A stretch of 64,000 nt of DNA from CAVRIA01 sp963721115 (GCA_963721115.1 CAVRIA010000008.1:62001-126000), one strand, 5' to 3'; positions 44,985 to 55,559 are shown, counted from the stretch's first letter. Translations and numbers: made by a program. The notes: generated from the letters alone by a model not told the origin.

Positions 44985-46139
44985 TCAGTCCCCCTCGTCC
45001 CGGTTCGGCCCGATCGGCGTGATCCCGAGCACCTGGTCGATGCGGCGATGGATGCGGGCGACGCGCTCGACCTGGCCCTTGGCGGGGAAGCGCTCGTAGA
45101 ACCCCTCGACGCGAAAGTCGGGCTCCAGCTCCTTGAGGCGGCGCACCTTGCCCGTCCAGCGCCGCACCCGCTCCTCCGCGTCCGGGTCGGCGTGGTAGAG
45201 GTCGGCGCACACGCGTACCAGGGCCTTCAGGGTGACGGCACGAGTGACCATGTGGCGCTCGTTGCCCCAGGAAGCCTCGAGGACGCCGCGCGCGGCGTTC
45301 AGAAAGTCGCGCAGGGGCTCGTAGAGATCGCGTCGGGCGGTGCGTTCGATGTCGCGCGCGCCTTTGAGCTGCTTGAGGTGCAGGCGGCGCGACTCGATGC
45401 GCGCCCAGCGGTGGATCTCGTTGAAGAGCTCCGCCTGCAGGATCCATTTGCGCTGCTGCGAACGGCCGCCCAGACGGTTGACCTTGTACTGCAGCGGACT
45501 GTCGGACTCCGCGTAGAGAAGCTCGCACACCTTGGCGGCGAGCTTCTTGTCGGGGGCGGCGTAGGCGACCTTCTCGTACAGGTCGACCAGGTGGCTCTTG
45601 TTGATGCGCGTCGGCGTCGAGTTGATGGTGACGAACATCTCGGTCGCGAAGTCCTCCGTCTTGCCGTCGAAGATCATGCACGGCACGTAGATGCCCTTCG
45701 CCTCGTCCGGATACTTCTCGCGGAAGAAGTGCAGCGCGGCGAGGCGGTGCTGGCCGTCGATGACCAGGTACGGCTGGCGCGGCTCCTCCAGGTTGCCGAC
45801 GTTGTCGAAGCTGCCGATCGACTCGAAGTGCAGCGTCTCCGGCGTGAAGAGAAGGATGGCGCCGGGGATCGGCGGCTGGTTGACGGCCTCGGCGTAGAAG
45901 TCCTGGATGGCCTTCACCTTGCGGCGCGCGAGCTGGCGCTGGAAGGCCTTGTCGGAGTGCTCGATGCGGGTGATGAAGGCCGCCACCTCGTCGTCCTTAC
46001 GAGGCGCCGTCGGCTGGATCGTCTCTCCCTCGCCGTAGTAGCGGCTGATGAACCGCACCCGCCGCAGGAGATCGTCCGCCGGGTAGGAAACGAAGTAGAA
46101 GCGGCTGTCCTTTTGCCGAATCTGCGTTCCCAGCATCAC
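44985..46139 (-). CDS. DGQHR-domain (DndB-like) protein
   Basis: A 384-residue protein with the defining motif LVIDGQHRLAALHFF (DGQHR at 128-132), preceded by VKAIQDFYAEAVNQPPIPGAILL, and INSTPTRINKSHLVDLY downstream. This layout matches the DGQHR/DndB family, whose best-known member regulates DNA phosphorothioation. The dndACDE genes are absent from the window, as are restriction genes, so it is an orphan. Its function may be unrelated; ParB-like nucleotide binding is one family hypothesis. Flanks are unrelated genes. Confidence 0.82.
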   Translation of the reverse strand: MMLGTQIRQKDSRFYFVSYPADDLLRRVRFISRYYGEGETIQPTAPRKDDEVAAFITRIEHSDKAFQRQLARRKVKAIQDFYAEAVNQPPIPGAILLFTPETLHFESIGSFDNVGNLEEPRQPYLVIDGQHRLAALHFFREKYPDEAKGIYVPCMIFDGKTEDFATEMFVTINSTPTRINKSHLVDLYEKVAYAAPDKKLAAKVCELLYAESDSPLQYKVNRLGGRSQQRKWILQAELFNEIHRWARIESRRLHLKQLKGARDIERTARRDLYEPLRDFLNAARGVLEASWGNERHMVTRAVTLKALVRVCADLYHADPDAEERVRRWTGKVRRLKELEPDFRVEGFYERFPAKGQVERVARIHRRIDQVLGITPIGPNRDEGD

Positions 46140-46268
46140 CCTTCCTCCCGCGCCGATGGTGTGCCTCCCGGCGCCCGCGTGTCAAACGCCGGCGCCGGTG
46201 AAACAGTGACCTCCGGGCGCGGTCCCCGGTTCGTTGCGGCCCGCTTGCCGAGAGCGCTCCCCCTCTCC

Positions 46269-46679
46269 TCAGTAGACCGTCTCTCCGTCGACCGGCTGAT
46301 CTTCCTCTACCGGTTCGCCTCCGACCGCCTCTCCGCCGATGGCGTCGTTGCCGACCGCCTCGCCTTCGACCGCCTCCCCGCCGATGGCGTCGTTGCCGAC
46401 CGCCTCGCCTTCGACCGCCTCTCCGCCGACGGCCTCGTTGCCGACCGCCTCGCCCTCCACGGTATCTCCCCCGATCGGCGCGTCTTCCACCGGCTCCCCG
46501 TAGGTGTCCTGCGCCACCTGCAGAGCGCCCGCCGGCGCCAGCGCCGGTGCGCCCCGCATCTCGCACTCGGGGACGTGGCGAACGGGAGCTCTGCACGACC
46601 TAGGCGGACTCGCCGCGATCGCGGAGCCGGAAACCGAAATGCACAGGGTCAACGCAGCGGCAACGAGCAGAGCCTTCAT
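46269..46679 (-). CDS. Small secreted protein with acidic five-residue repeats
   Basis: A 136-residue protein with a clear signal peptide (MKALLVAAALTLCISVSGSA) and a strong ribosome site (AGGAG, six bases before ATG 46679). After a short Cys-containing segment the C-terminal half is a run of about 12 pentamers of the type EAVxG/DAIGG (GDTVEGEAVGNEAVGGEAVE and onward). It is highly acidic and may bind cations or form a beta-helix, although it is not the A(D/N)Lxx pentapeptide family. The DNA is repetitive with 15- and 45-base periods, so repeat number may vary among strains. Confidence 0.7.
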   Translation of the reverse strand: MKALLVAAALTLCISVSGSAIAASPPRSCRAPVRHVPECEMRGAPALAPAGALQVAQDTYGEPVEDAPIGGDTVEGEAVGNEAVGGEAVEGEAVGNDAIGGEAVEGEAVGNDAIGGEAVGGEPVEEDQPVDGETVY

Positions 46680-46763
46680 CGTGATCTCCTTTTGGCGAAC
46701 TATAACACGTTTCTCCACGCCACGGACCCCAAATCGCCCACCCTCATGTCACTGGGGCACTGG

Positions 46764-47789
46764 TCACCGGCCACGTCTCTCTCCTGTCCCGTCCGTCTCC
46801 TCCCGATTCCGCTCCAACGCTCCGCCGCGCCGCCACATGTAACACGAGTCCGGCATTCCGATCAGGCCGGGATGCGCGGGTCGAGTCGCCGCCACGTTCA
46901 GCCACTTGTCGGGGAACGAGGCCCGACATTGAATGAGCGTCGGGCCGAGCATGAGCATCGCGTCGAGCAGGGGAGGGCTGTTGCCGAGCCGCCGCACAAG
47001 CTCGCGCGTGGCTCCCTTTCCGAGCGACAGGCCGCGCAGCGGAGCCAGCAAGCCGTCGCAGTCACGCCAGCTCGCCTGCGCGAAGTCCGCTCTCGTTCTG
47101 CGCCGCTCGGCGCCGTCGATGCGGCGGATCGTCGCCGGCCAGCCGTCGAGCTCGATGCTCAGGCGGAGCTCGAAGTGGCTCTCGAACGATTCCATCGGCG
47201 CGGCGAAGCGCGGCGCCGGAGACGAGTAGAGGTCGCCGAGCTGGACGCCGATCGCCATGCGCCCTTCCTCCAGCTCGGAGCCGTCGAAGACGAGGTCGCG
47301 CCGCAACAAGCTTCCCTCGGCCGGACGCTCGAGCGCGCCGCACCGCGCTGCCCAGGACACCGTCGCGCACAGAAGCTGCGCCGCGACCAGAAGGTGGGAG
47401 CACCCGCGCGGCCCGCCCATGACCTCGCGCAGCTTCTCCGACGAGCGGGCGTCCAGAGGCGTGCCAGTCAGCCCGGACAGCGCCCCGGTGACGTCGCGGC
47501 AGCTCTCGCCGCGCGTGTCGGGCGAGGCCTCGAAGGCGACCACGGCCTGGCGCGCCTCGACTTTCTCGAGCACCAGGGGATCCGTGCCGACGATCGCGTA
47601 GACGCCCATCTGATGGATGACCCCGGCGCCCTGCAGCGCGGTGCCGACCGGACAGAAGCCGCGCTTGCGCAGATCCACCATGTCGGCGCCGGCGGCGAGC
47701 TTGCCGTCCGCCCGTCGCGCCAGCACGACGCTCAGTGCCCGCGTATGGATCGGGTGTCCGCCAAGGTCGAGCTGCATGGCGTCGAGCAT
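46764..47789 (-). CDS. DUF2889-like protein
   Basis: A 341-residue soluble protein. Family-like blocks: IHTRALSVVLARRADG near the start, the AGVIHQMGVYAIVG strand pair, FEASPDTRGESCRDVTGAL and VMGGPRGCSHLLVAAQLL, which correspond to the HTR, GCTHL and neighbouring blocks of DUF2889. The second half repeats the pattern weakly. The function is unknown; such genes cluster with acyl-CoA metabolism in actinobacteria and deltaproteobacteria. It is divergent from the SnoaL-like gene with a 129-base gap. Confidence 0.65.
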   Translation of the reverse strand: MLDAMQLDLGGHPIHTRALSVVLARRADGKLAAGADMVDLRKRGFCPVGTALQGAGVIHQMGVYAIVGTDPLVLEKVEARQAVVAFEASPDTRGESCRDVTGALSGLTGTPLDARSSEKLREVMGGPRGCSHLLVAAQLLCATVSWAARCGALERPAEGSLLRRDLVFDGSELEEGRMAIGVQLGDLYSSPAPRFAAPMESFESHFELRLSIELDGWPATIRRIDGAERRRTRADFAQASWRDCDGLLAPLRGLSLGKGATRELVRRLGNSPPLLDAMLMLGPTLIQCRASFPDKWLNVAATRPAHPGLIGMPDSCYMWRRGGALERNREETDGTGERRGR

Positions 47790-47918
47790 ACATCAGCGGC
47801 ACCGCGAGCCGAACCCGGCACGCGCCGCGCCGGCACAACGGGCGCTTTCCATCTCGGCGAGCGCTGTGGTAGGCCCCGCCCGAACCGAAGCGGCCGAAGG
47901 ATCGGGAGGAAGCCAGGC

Positions 47919-48377
47919 ATGGACGCTCTGCAGGAGATCGAGGCGATCAAGCGGCTCAAGTACCGCTACTTCAGGCTGCTCGATCTGAAACAATGGGACG
48001 AGCTGGCCGCGTGTTTCGCCGAGGAGGCGACCTCGGCGTACGGCGACGGGAAGTACTCCTTCGCCGGCCGCGATCAGATCATGAAGTTCCTCGTCGACGC
48101 GCTCGGCCGCCCCTCCATCCTGACGGCTCATCACGGTCATCATCCGGAGATCGACCTCACGGGCGACAGCAGCGCCACCGGCATCTGGGCGCTGGAGGAC
48201 ACGGTCATCGACGTGCAGCACGGTGTGACGATCCGCGGCGCCGGGTTCTACAGCGACGAATACGTGAAAGTGGACGGGCAGTGGAAGCTGCAGTCGACCG
48301 GCTACCGGCGCACCTTCGAGGAGATGGTGAGCCGGGCCGACACGCCGAGCCTGACGCTGACGGCGAAGCGCTTCTAA
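47919..48377 (+). CDS. SnoaL/NTF2-like protein
   Basis: A 152-residue NTF2-fold protein: helix IKRLKYRYFRLLDLKQWDELAACFAEE, then GKYSFAGRDQIMKFL and alternating strands (TGIWALEDTVIDVQHG, YVKVDGQWKLQSTGYRRTFEE). Members include polyketide cyclases, ketosteroid isomerases and dehydratases, and many have no known activity. It is followed after 32 bases by an SDR gene, so it is probably co-transcribed with it. GGAGGAAGCC precedes the ATG. Confidence 0.85.
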   Translation: MDALQEIEAIKRLKYRYFRLLDLKQWDELAACFAEEATSAYGDGKYSFAGRDQIMKFLVDALGRPSILTAHHGHHPEIDLTGDSSATGIWALEDTVIDVQHGVTIRGAGFYSDEYVKVDGQWKLQSTGYRRTFEEMVSRADTPSLTLTAKRF

Positions 48378-48409
48378 GGCACTGAGAACCGGAGAGATCG
48401 GAGAGAGAC

Positions 48410-49159
48410 ATGCGACGTTTCGAAGACAAGACCGCCGTCGTGACCGGCGCGGGATCGGGCCTCGGGCGCGCCACCGCCGCCCGGCTCTCCGTCGAGGGGG
48501 CGCGGGTGGCCTGCCTGGACCTGGTAGGGGACGCGGCGCGAGATACCGCGGCGAGCATCGGCGACGCGGGAGGCTCGGCGCGCGCGTATGAGGTCGACGT
48601 GGCGGACCCGGAGTCGGTTCGCACGGCCGTCGATGCGGCGGCGAAGGACCTCGGGCGGCCGTCGGTGCTGGTCAACTGCGCCGGCATCGGCGGCTTCGCG
48701 CACTCGCACGAGATGCCGTTCGAACAGTGGTCGCGCATCATCGCCGTCAACCTGACCGGCAGCTTTCTCATGGCGCAGGCGGTCCTGCCGTACCTGCTCG
48801 AGGGCGGCGGAGCGATCGTCAACATCGCCTCCAACGCCGGCCTCATGGGCCAGCCGTACAGTGCCGCCTACTGCGCCTCGAAGGGAGGCGTGGTGCAGCT
48901 CACCCGGGCGCTGGCCGACGAGTACCTGAAGCGCAACATCCGCGTGAATGCCATCGCTCCGGGAGGTATCAACACTCCCCTACAGCACCACTTCCGTCTG
49001 CCCGAGGGGGCCGACCCGAAGCTGATCCGCAAGCTGATGACGCCGCTCGGCAACGCCCAGCCGGAGGAGGTCGCCGCCCTGGTGGCCTTCGTCGCCTCAG
49101 ACGAGGCGCGCTACATGACCGGATCGATCGTCTCCATCGACGGCGGCCTGACGATCTGA
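48410..49159 (+). CDS. Short-chain dehydrogenase/reductase
   Basis: A 249-residue classical SDR: cofactor motif TGAGSGLG (12-19), NCAG, the catalytic Ser in NIASNAG, YxxxK as YCASK, PG motif APGGINTP and the C-terminal YMTGSIVSIDGGLTI. Asp at the end of strand 2 (ACLDL) favours NAD over NADP. It follows the SnoaL-like gene, a pair common in steroid and aromatic degradation. The oxidised alcohol is unknown. Confidence 0.92.
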   Translation: MRRFEDKTAVVTGAGSGLGRATAARLSVEGARVACLDLVGDAARDTAASIGDAGGSARAYEVDVADPESVRTAVDAAAKDLGRPSVLVNCAGIGGFAHSHEMPFEQWSRIIAVNLTGSFLMAQAVLPYLLEGGGAIVNIASNAGLMGQPYSAAYCASKGGVVQLTRALADEYLKRNIRVNAIAPGGINTPLQHHFRLPEGADPKLIRKLMTPLGNAQPEEVAALVAFVASDEARYMTGSIVSIDGGLTI

Positions 49160-49179
49160 CCCTGATCCGCCAAGATCCA

Positions 49180-49301
49180 AACCACGAAGTTCGTCATGAG
49201 CTGCGCTCGCCCGAAGAGAGACGAAAAAGGCAACCACGAAGGACACGAAAGTCACGAAGACAGGAGATACGCTGCGCACTGGTCCTTCGTGGTTCTTTTT
49301 C
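49180..49301. repeat. CCACGAAGGACACGAAG inverted repeat, locus 2
   Basis: Left arm 49225-49262 (GGCAACCACGAAGGACACGA core) and right arm 49281-49301 (GGTCCTTCGTGGTTC) are complementary, with a further partial copy near 49180-49195. It fills the convergent gap between the SDR and DUF2332 genes, as locus 1 does between emrA and DUF1214. Confidence 0.6.
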
Positions 49302-49337
49302 TTACCTCTCCGGCGCCGCCCCAGCCGCTCCGCTCGC

Positions 49338-50380
49338 TCAGCGCGCCAGCCAGCGGATGCGGCGCCCGTGTGGATCCGCTTCCGCCAGGAGCGCCTCGTC
49401 TCCGCCCGGCCATGTCGTCAGGCGGACCTCGCTTCCCTCGCTACTGAAGACTTCCATGCGCAACCAGGCGAGCGGGGCGTTCGACGTGGCGCGGCGCCCG
49501 GCGGCCTCGATCGCGTCGCGGACCGCGTCGCGCTCCGGCTCGGACAGGTACCACCAGAAGATGGAGTGGAACACGACCGTCGCCACGCCTTGCGGCACAA
49601 CGGCCAGCTCGCGCTCGAGCCAGGCGGCGGCGGGTGCCCGCTCGACCGCCGGCGGATCGTGCCTTGCCACGGCGATCGCTCCGCGCAGCAGCGCCAGCCG
49701 GTCGAGCTGGTCGGGCCAGACGAACGACTCCAGCGCCAGCTTTTGATCGGGATCGGCGACGTCCACCGGTGAGAGGTCGCAGCCCGAGCGACGGGCGACG
49801 CGGGCCGCCGCCGTCTTCGGCGGCGCGCCCTCCCAGGCGGCGCGAATGAGGACCGGCGAGGCCGGATCACCCCAAGCGTGCTCACCCAGCGCGTAGCGGT
49901 AACGGTCCCAGAGCTGATTCAGCCCGGCGCTCGATCCCAGCTCGAGGAGGCGCAGCGGCAGGCCGCTGCCGGCCGCCACCTCCAGGAAGCCGCCGAGCAG
50001 GGCCGCGGAGCGGTTGACCTCGTTCGTCTGAACCCCGCGCGCCAGGCCGCGCCGCACTTCGTCGAAATGAATCTCGGCGGTGTCGCGATACGCGTCCCAG
50101 ACCTCCGGCCAGTGCGGCTCGCCGCCGGTCGACGGGTAGAAGCGCGCCAGTCGGGGCGCCCTTCCGGCGAGGACGATGCGGTGCACTGCGCCCATCAATC
50201 GCAGGACCAGGGCATCGGGCACCGGGTTGCCGGACCACCCGTCTACCAGGCGGGCGATCACGCCGCCGGCGGCGAGGTCGGCGCCCGCCCTCTCCAACAG
50301 GCCGCCGTACAGCTCGGAGCCGAGCCGCCGGCACCAGAGGGCCTGCAGTTGAAACGCCTCGGCGATGCCCGCGGCGGTCA

Positions 50381-50381
<1 letters not shown>
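49338..50381 (-). CDS. DUF2332 family protein
   Basis: A 347-residue protein that covers the whole DUF2332 family: FYPSTGGEPHWPEVWDAY near the N-terminus, RGVQTNEVNRSAALLGGFL, LLELGSSAGLNQLWDRYRYA (SAM-binding-like loop) and a C-terminal half with VFHSIFWWYLSEPER. The ELGSSAGLN block suggests a Rossmann-type methyltransferase fold, unproved. Its start overlaps the stop of the dehalogenase gene (TGATG), so the two are coupled. Confidence 0.85.
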
Positions 50382-51268
<887 letters not shown>

Positions 51269-51506
51269 ATGAGACCTCCTCCGGCCAACTTGGAGAAGAC
51301 CCTCTCAGAACCGCGTCCCCCTGTGCAACCTCGCAGGGCCTCTTCCGTGCGAACAGCAGGCGCGGGCCAAAGAGGGCGAATACCTCGTTGCGGCGACGCG
51401 GCACGCGTGCTAACCGCAGCAAGGTTTGCGTCTTCCCTCCGCACCGGTGAGCGGCGGAAACGGAGATCCCTCGGTTCGAAAAAACGGAGAAAAGGAACCT
51501 ATCGAC

Positions 51507-52070
51507 GTGAAACGACACGAGCTCGAGCGGCCGCGGACCCGACGGGAGGTACTCAAGCTGGGGGCGTTTGCCGCCGTGGCCGTGGCCGCGGCACCGAGCT
51601 CGGTGCTCGCCGCCCTGCCGCGCGAGCACGAGCGTTCCCTGTCGTTCGAACATCTCCACACCGGCGAGCATCTGAGGGCCGTCTACTGGGAGCGCGGCCG
51701 CTACGTCAGCTCCGCTCTCGACGAGGTCGATCACGTCCTGCGCGACTTTCGGACCGGCGACGTGATGGGGATCGATCCGCACCTGCTCGACGTGCTGTAC
51801 CAGCTGCGCCGGTCGTTGGGCACGCGGGAGCCGGTGCAGGTCATCGGCGGGTACCGTTCGCCGCAGACCAACGCCATGCTCGCCGCGCGCAGCCACGACG
51901 TCTCGCCCCGCAGCCTGCACATGAAGGGAAAGGCCATCGACCTGCGCCTGCCGGGCCGCCGCCTGTCGGTGGTGCGCAGAGCGGCCATGGCTCTGCGCCA
52001 GGGCGGGGTCGGCTACTATCCCGATTCGGACTTCGTCCACGTCGACACCGGCCGCGTCCGGCACTGGTGA
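51507..52070 (+). CDS. Tat-exported DUF882 (peptidase M15-fold) protein
   Basis: A 187-residue protein with a GTG start after AAAAGGAACC. The twin-arginine signal RTRREVLKLGAFAAVAVAAAP is followed by a DUF882 domain: GIDPHLLDVLYQLRRSLGT, VIGGYRSPQTNAML, SLHMKGKAIDLRL (zinc-ligand His and Asp) and FVHVDTGRVRHW (second His). Relatives (YcbK/MepK-type) are peptidoglycan endopeptidases cleaving 3-3 or 4-3 crosslinks. Export folded by Tat is usual for the group. The divergent PBP further downstream fits a cell-wall role. Confidence 0.88.
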   Translation: MKRHELERPRTRREVLKLGAFAAVAVAAAPSSVLAALPREHERSLSFEHLHTGEHLRAVYWERGRYVSSALDEVDHVLRDFRTGDVMGIDPHLLDVLYQLRRSLGTREPVQVIGGYRSPQTNAMLAARSHDVSPRSLHMKGKAIDLRLPGRRLSVVRRAAMALRQGGVGYYPDSDFVHVDTGRVRHW

Positions 52071-52086
52071 AGGGCGAGGCGCGGGC

Positions 52087-52404
52087 GTGTGCAGGCCGGA
52101 GGCCCGCACCACAATCTGCGCAGGCCGGAGGCCCGCACCACAAATCTGTGCAGGCCGGAGGCCCGCACCACAATCTGTGCAGATCGGCGGCCTGCACCAC
52201 AGTCTGCGCAGGCCGGAGGCCTGCACCACAGTCTGCGCAGGCCGGAGGCCCGCACCACAGTCTGTGCAGGCCGGAGGCCCGCACCACAAATCTGTGCAGA
52301 TCGGGGGCCCGCACCACAATCTGTGCAGGCTGTGCAGGCCGGAGGCCTGCATCACGAGCCGATGCTTGCCGGGGGTTGTGGTGCAGGCCTCCGGCCTGCA
52401 CGGG
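52087..52404. repeat. Tandem array of palindromic 29-30-base units
   Basis: Nine full units of the form GCAGGCCGGAGGCCTGCACC plus ACA(A/G)TCT, a short partial unit and, at 52378-52401, one inverted unit. Each unit holds a palindromic core (GCAGGCC-GGA-GGCCTGC). Units differ at a few positions (CAGATCGG variants at units 4 and 8). There are no unique spacers, so this is not a CRISPR. The array fills the 452-base gap between the DUF882 and PBP genes. Confidence 0.8.
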
Positions 52405-52522
52405 CTTCGCACCGCCGCGCCGGCTTCAATCGCAGCGGAGATTTCCACGCGCGCGCGAAGATTCCACTTGCAGAGCGCCGCGCGAGGTCTAATGTACGCG
52501 TCCGGAGGTCGTCGATGTCGCC

Positions 52523-55500
52523 GTGTCCAACAAGCCGTCGTTGAACGCCTCCGCGCTTCCGGGGGGCCTGAGCGCCCCTCTTCCGCGCCGCCGGTTGCTG
52601 CTTCGCCGCTGGGCGGTGAGACTGTTCTGGACGAGCGTGGCCGTTCTGCTGGCGACGGCAGCGGCCCACGAGCTGAGGACATCGGCTTGCAGGCGCGCCT
52701 GTTTTCCGCCTGGGCCGCGCGCATGACCTACCTGGTGATGCCGGGAGCGAGCCCGCGCATCGCCTTCCCACATAGCGGTCCCTTCGACCGCCTGCGCGGC
52801 TATGCCGAGCTGGCCAAGTTCGAGAGCCGGCTGCGCGAGCGGGGCTTCGAGGTCGCGCGCCAGGCGCGCGTTTCCGAGGACCTGGCGCGCGCGGTGGCCT
52901 GGGACATCTCGCCGCCGTACCGCGAGCCGGTGGTTGCGGCGCTGAGCATCCGGGGAGCCGACGGCAGCCTCCTGTACGACGCCCGCCGCCCGGACCGATT
53001 CTTCACCAGCTTCGACGACGTCCCGCCGCTGATCGCGAGGACCCTGGTCTTCATGGAGAACCGCGAGCTGCTCGACCCGTTCGACCCGCGCTCCAACCCC
53101 GCCATCGAGTGGAAGCGCCTCGCCAAGGCGGGGCTGGTGTTCGCCGGCGGGAAGCTCGGTCTGCCCCTGCCCACCGAGGGCGGTAGCACGCTGGCGACGC
53201 AGCTCGAGAAGTTCCGCCACTCGCCGGGCGGCCGCACCGCCTCGCCGCTGGAGAAGCTGCGCCAGGTCACCTCCGCCAGCCTGCAGGTCTACCGGAGCGG
53301 CACGGACACGCGCCCGGCGCGGCGCGAGATCGTGGTCGATTACCTCGACACCATGCCGCTCGCCGCCGCGCCCGGATACGGCGAGCTGTACGGCCTCGGC
53401 GAGGGCCTCTATGCCTGGTTCGGCCTCTCCCTGGCGGACGTGCGCGCCAACCTCGAGTCCGACCGAATCGAGGTGCGCGCCGGCGCCTACAAGCACGTGC
53501 TGACACTCCTCGCGGCGGTGCGGGCCCCGACGTTCTACCTGATCCGCTCGCGCCAGGCGCTGCGCACCCGGGTCGAGAACTACATTCGGCTGCTGCGCGA
53601 CGCGGGGATCATCGAGCCCGACTTCGCGCGCGCCGTGTCGACCACGCGCGTCCGCTTCCTGCCGCGCGCCCCGATCGTGCCGCCCCCCTCGTTCGTGACG
53701 CACAAGGCGACGACGGCGCTGCGCGCGCAACTGGCGGATGTGCTCGACGTGCGCAGCCGGTACGACCTGAACCGGCTCGATCTGGCGGTGGAGAGCACGA
53801 TCGATCCGAACCTGCAGGACACGGTCACCGATCTCTTCCACCAGCTCGCCGACCGCGACTTCGTCGCCGCACACGGACTGAACCAGAAGTACCTGCTCGA
53901 GGGCGAGGATCCGAGTCGCGTGGTCTACGGCATGATGCTCTTCGAGCGCACACCGCAGGGGAACCTGTTGCGCGTCCAGGCCGACAGCCTGAACGAGCCC
54001 TTCGACGTCAATCAGGGCGTCAAGATGGAGCTCGGCAGCACGGCCAAGGCGCGCACCCTCGCCCACTACCTGGAGATCGTGGCGCAGCTCCACCACGAGC
54101 TGTCGGGGCTTCCCGCCGCCGAGCTGCGCAAACGCGAGCGCGAGGCGCGCGACCCGATCACGCAGTGGGCGGCCGAGACGCTGGCGATGCACGGCGGCAT
54201 GGGCCTGGAAGAGCTCCTGGAGGCGTCGCTGGACCGCCGCTATTCGGCCAACCCCGGCGAGGCCTTCTTCACCGGCGGCGGGCGACACACGTTTCACAAC
54301 TTCGATCGCGACGACAACGGTCGCGTGCTGCCGCTGCGCGAGGCGCTGCGACACTCGACCAACCTGGTGTTCATCCGCTTGATGCGCGACCTGGTGCGCT
54401 TCCACCGGGCGCGGCTTCCCTACGACGTCGACGCCGTCCTGCACGACCCCGCCGACCCGACCCGCAAGAGAATGCTCGAAGAGATCGGCGCCGGCGAGGC
54501 GCGCCAGGCGTTGCGCAGCGCCTATCGAAGCTATCGGTCGCTGGCGCCGGCGGCGATCGTACAGCACCTGCTCGGCAGCCGCGCCGGCGCGCCGCGCCAG
54601 CTCGCCATGCTCTTCTATGCGTGGCACGTCGGAGCCGACGGCGAGCAGCTCGGCGCCTGGTTGGCGCAGCACGGCGCCGCGGTCGCGCCGCAGGAAGTGG
54701 CGCGCCTGCAGCGCGCCTACGGCAACCCGCGGCTGAACCTTTCCGACTTCGGCTACCTGCTCTCCCGCCACCCGCTCGACGTCTGGGTGGCCGGCGAGAT
54801 GGCGCGGCAACCCGATCTGTCGTGGGCCGACGCGCTGGCGCGCAGCGCCGAGGCGCGCCGCATCTCCTCCAGCTGGCTGTTCAAGACGCGCAACCGCAGC
54901 GCCCAGGACCTGCGCCTGCGCATCCGCGTCGAAGAGGACGCCTTCCTGCGCATGACACCGTACTGGCAGCGCCTCGGATTCCCCTTCGAGCGCCTGGAGC
55001 CCACCTACGCGACCGCCATCGGTAGCTCCTCCGATCGGCCCGCCGCCCTCGCCGAGCTGATGGGCATCATTCTCAACGACGGCGTGCGACGGCCGCCGAT
55101 CCGGCTCACCGAGCTGCGCTTCGCCGTCGGCACTCCTTACGAGAGCGTCTTCCGCCCCGGCGTGCAGGAGGAGAGAGTGATGGAGCCCGCGGTGGCGCGG
55201 ACAATGCGCCAGGCGCTGGCCGGCGTCGTCAGCTCGGGGACGGCGCGGCGGCTCTCCGGCGCCTTCAAGACCCGCGACGGCTCCCCCATCATCGCGGGGG
55301 GAAAGACCGGATCGGGTGACAACCGCTACCGGACGTTCAGCCGCTCCGGAGCCGAGACCTCCTCGCGCCCGGTGAACCGCACCGCCGCCTTCGTCTTCTA
55401 CATCGGCGACCGGTACTACGGCGTCCTGACCGCCTTCGTCCCCGGTCGCGCCTCGGGCGCGTACAAGTTCACCAGCGCGCTCCCCGTCAGCGTCCTCAAG

Positions 55501-55533
55501 CTCCTCGCGCCCGAGATCGACGCCCGCCTGTGA
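52523..55533 (+). CDS. Divergent class A penicillin-binding protein, one N-terminal frameshift
   Basis: Bifunctional peptidoglycan synthase, about 1000 residues. A GTG start (VSNKPSLNAS), cytoplasmic Arg patch and anchor helix (WAVRLFWTSVAVLLATAAA) are in one frame, and the remainder is in another after an indel near 52,680. The GT51 domain shows VFMENRELLD (Glu) and EGGSTLATQLEKF. The transpeptidase has ELGSTAKA (SxxK, about 54,036), HSTN (SxN, about 54,355) and GGKTGSG (about 55,305). A ~200-residue helical insertion lies between SxN and KTG. The family sits apart from PBP1a/1b/1c. The Tat-exported DUF882 gene upstream may share cell-wall work. Confidence 0.82.
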
Positions 55534-55559
55534 AACTCACGCGGCTGCGCCTGCGCTCG

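Noticed and set aside
44985..46139. DNA phosphorothioation (Dnd) defence system
   Set aside because: Only a DGQHR protein is found; none of dndA, dndC, dndD or dndE is present within about 19 kb on either side.
44949..48377. 1142-codon plus-strand open frame
   Set aside because: It runs antisense through the DGQHR, pentamer-repeat and DUF2889 genes and only its last 152 codons (SnoaL-like) are real. Long shadow frames are expected at this G+C.
52087..52404. Possible CRISPR array
   Set aside because: Units abut each other with no unique spacers, the unit itself is a palindrome, one copy is inverted, and no cas gene is nearby.
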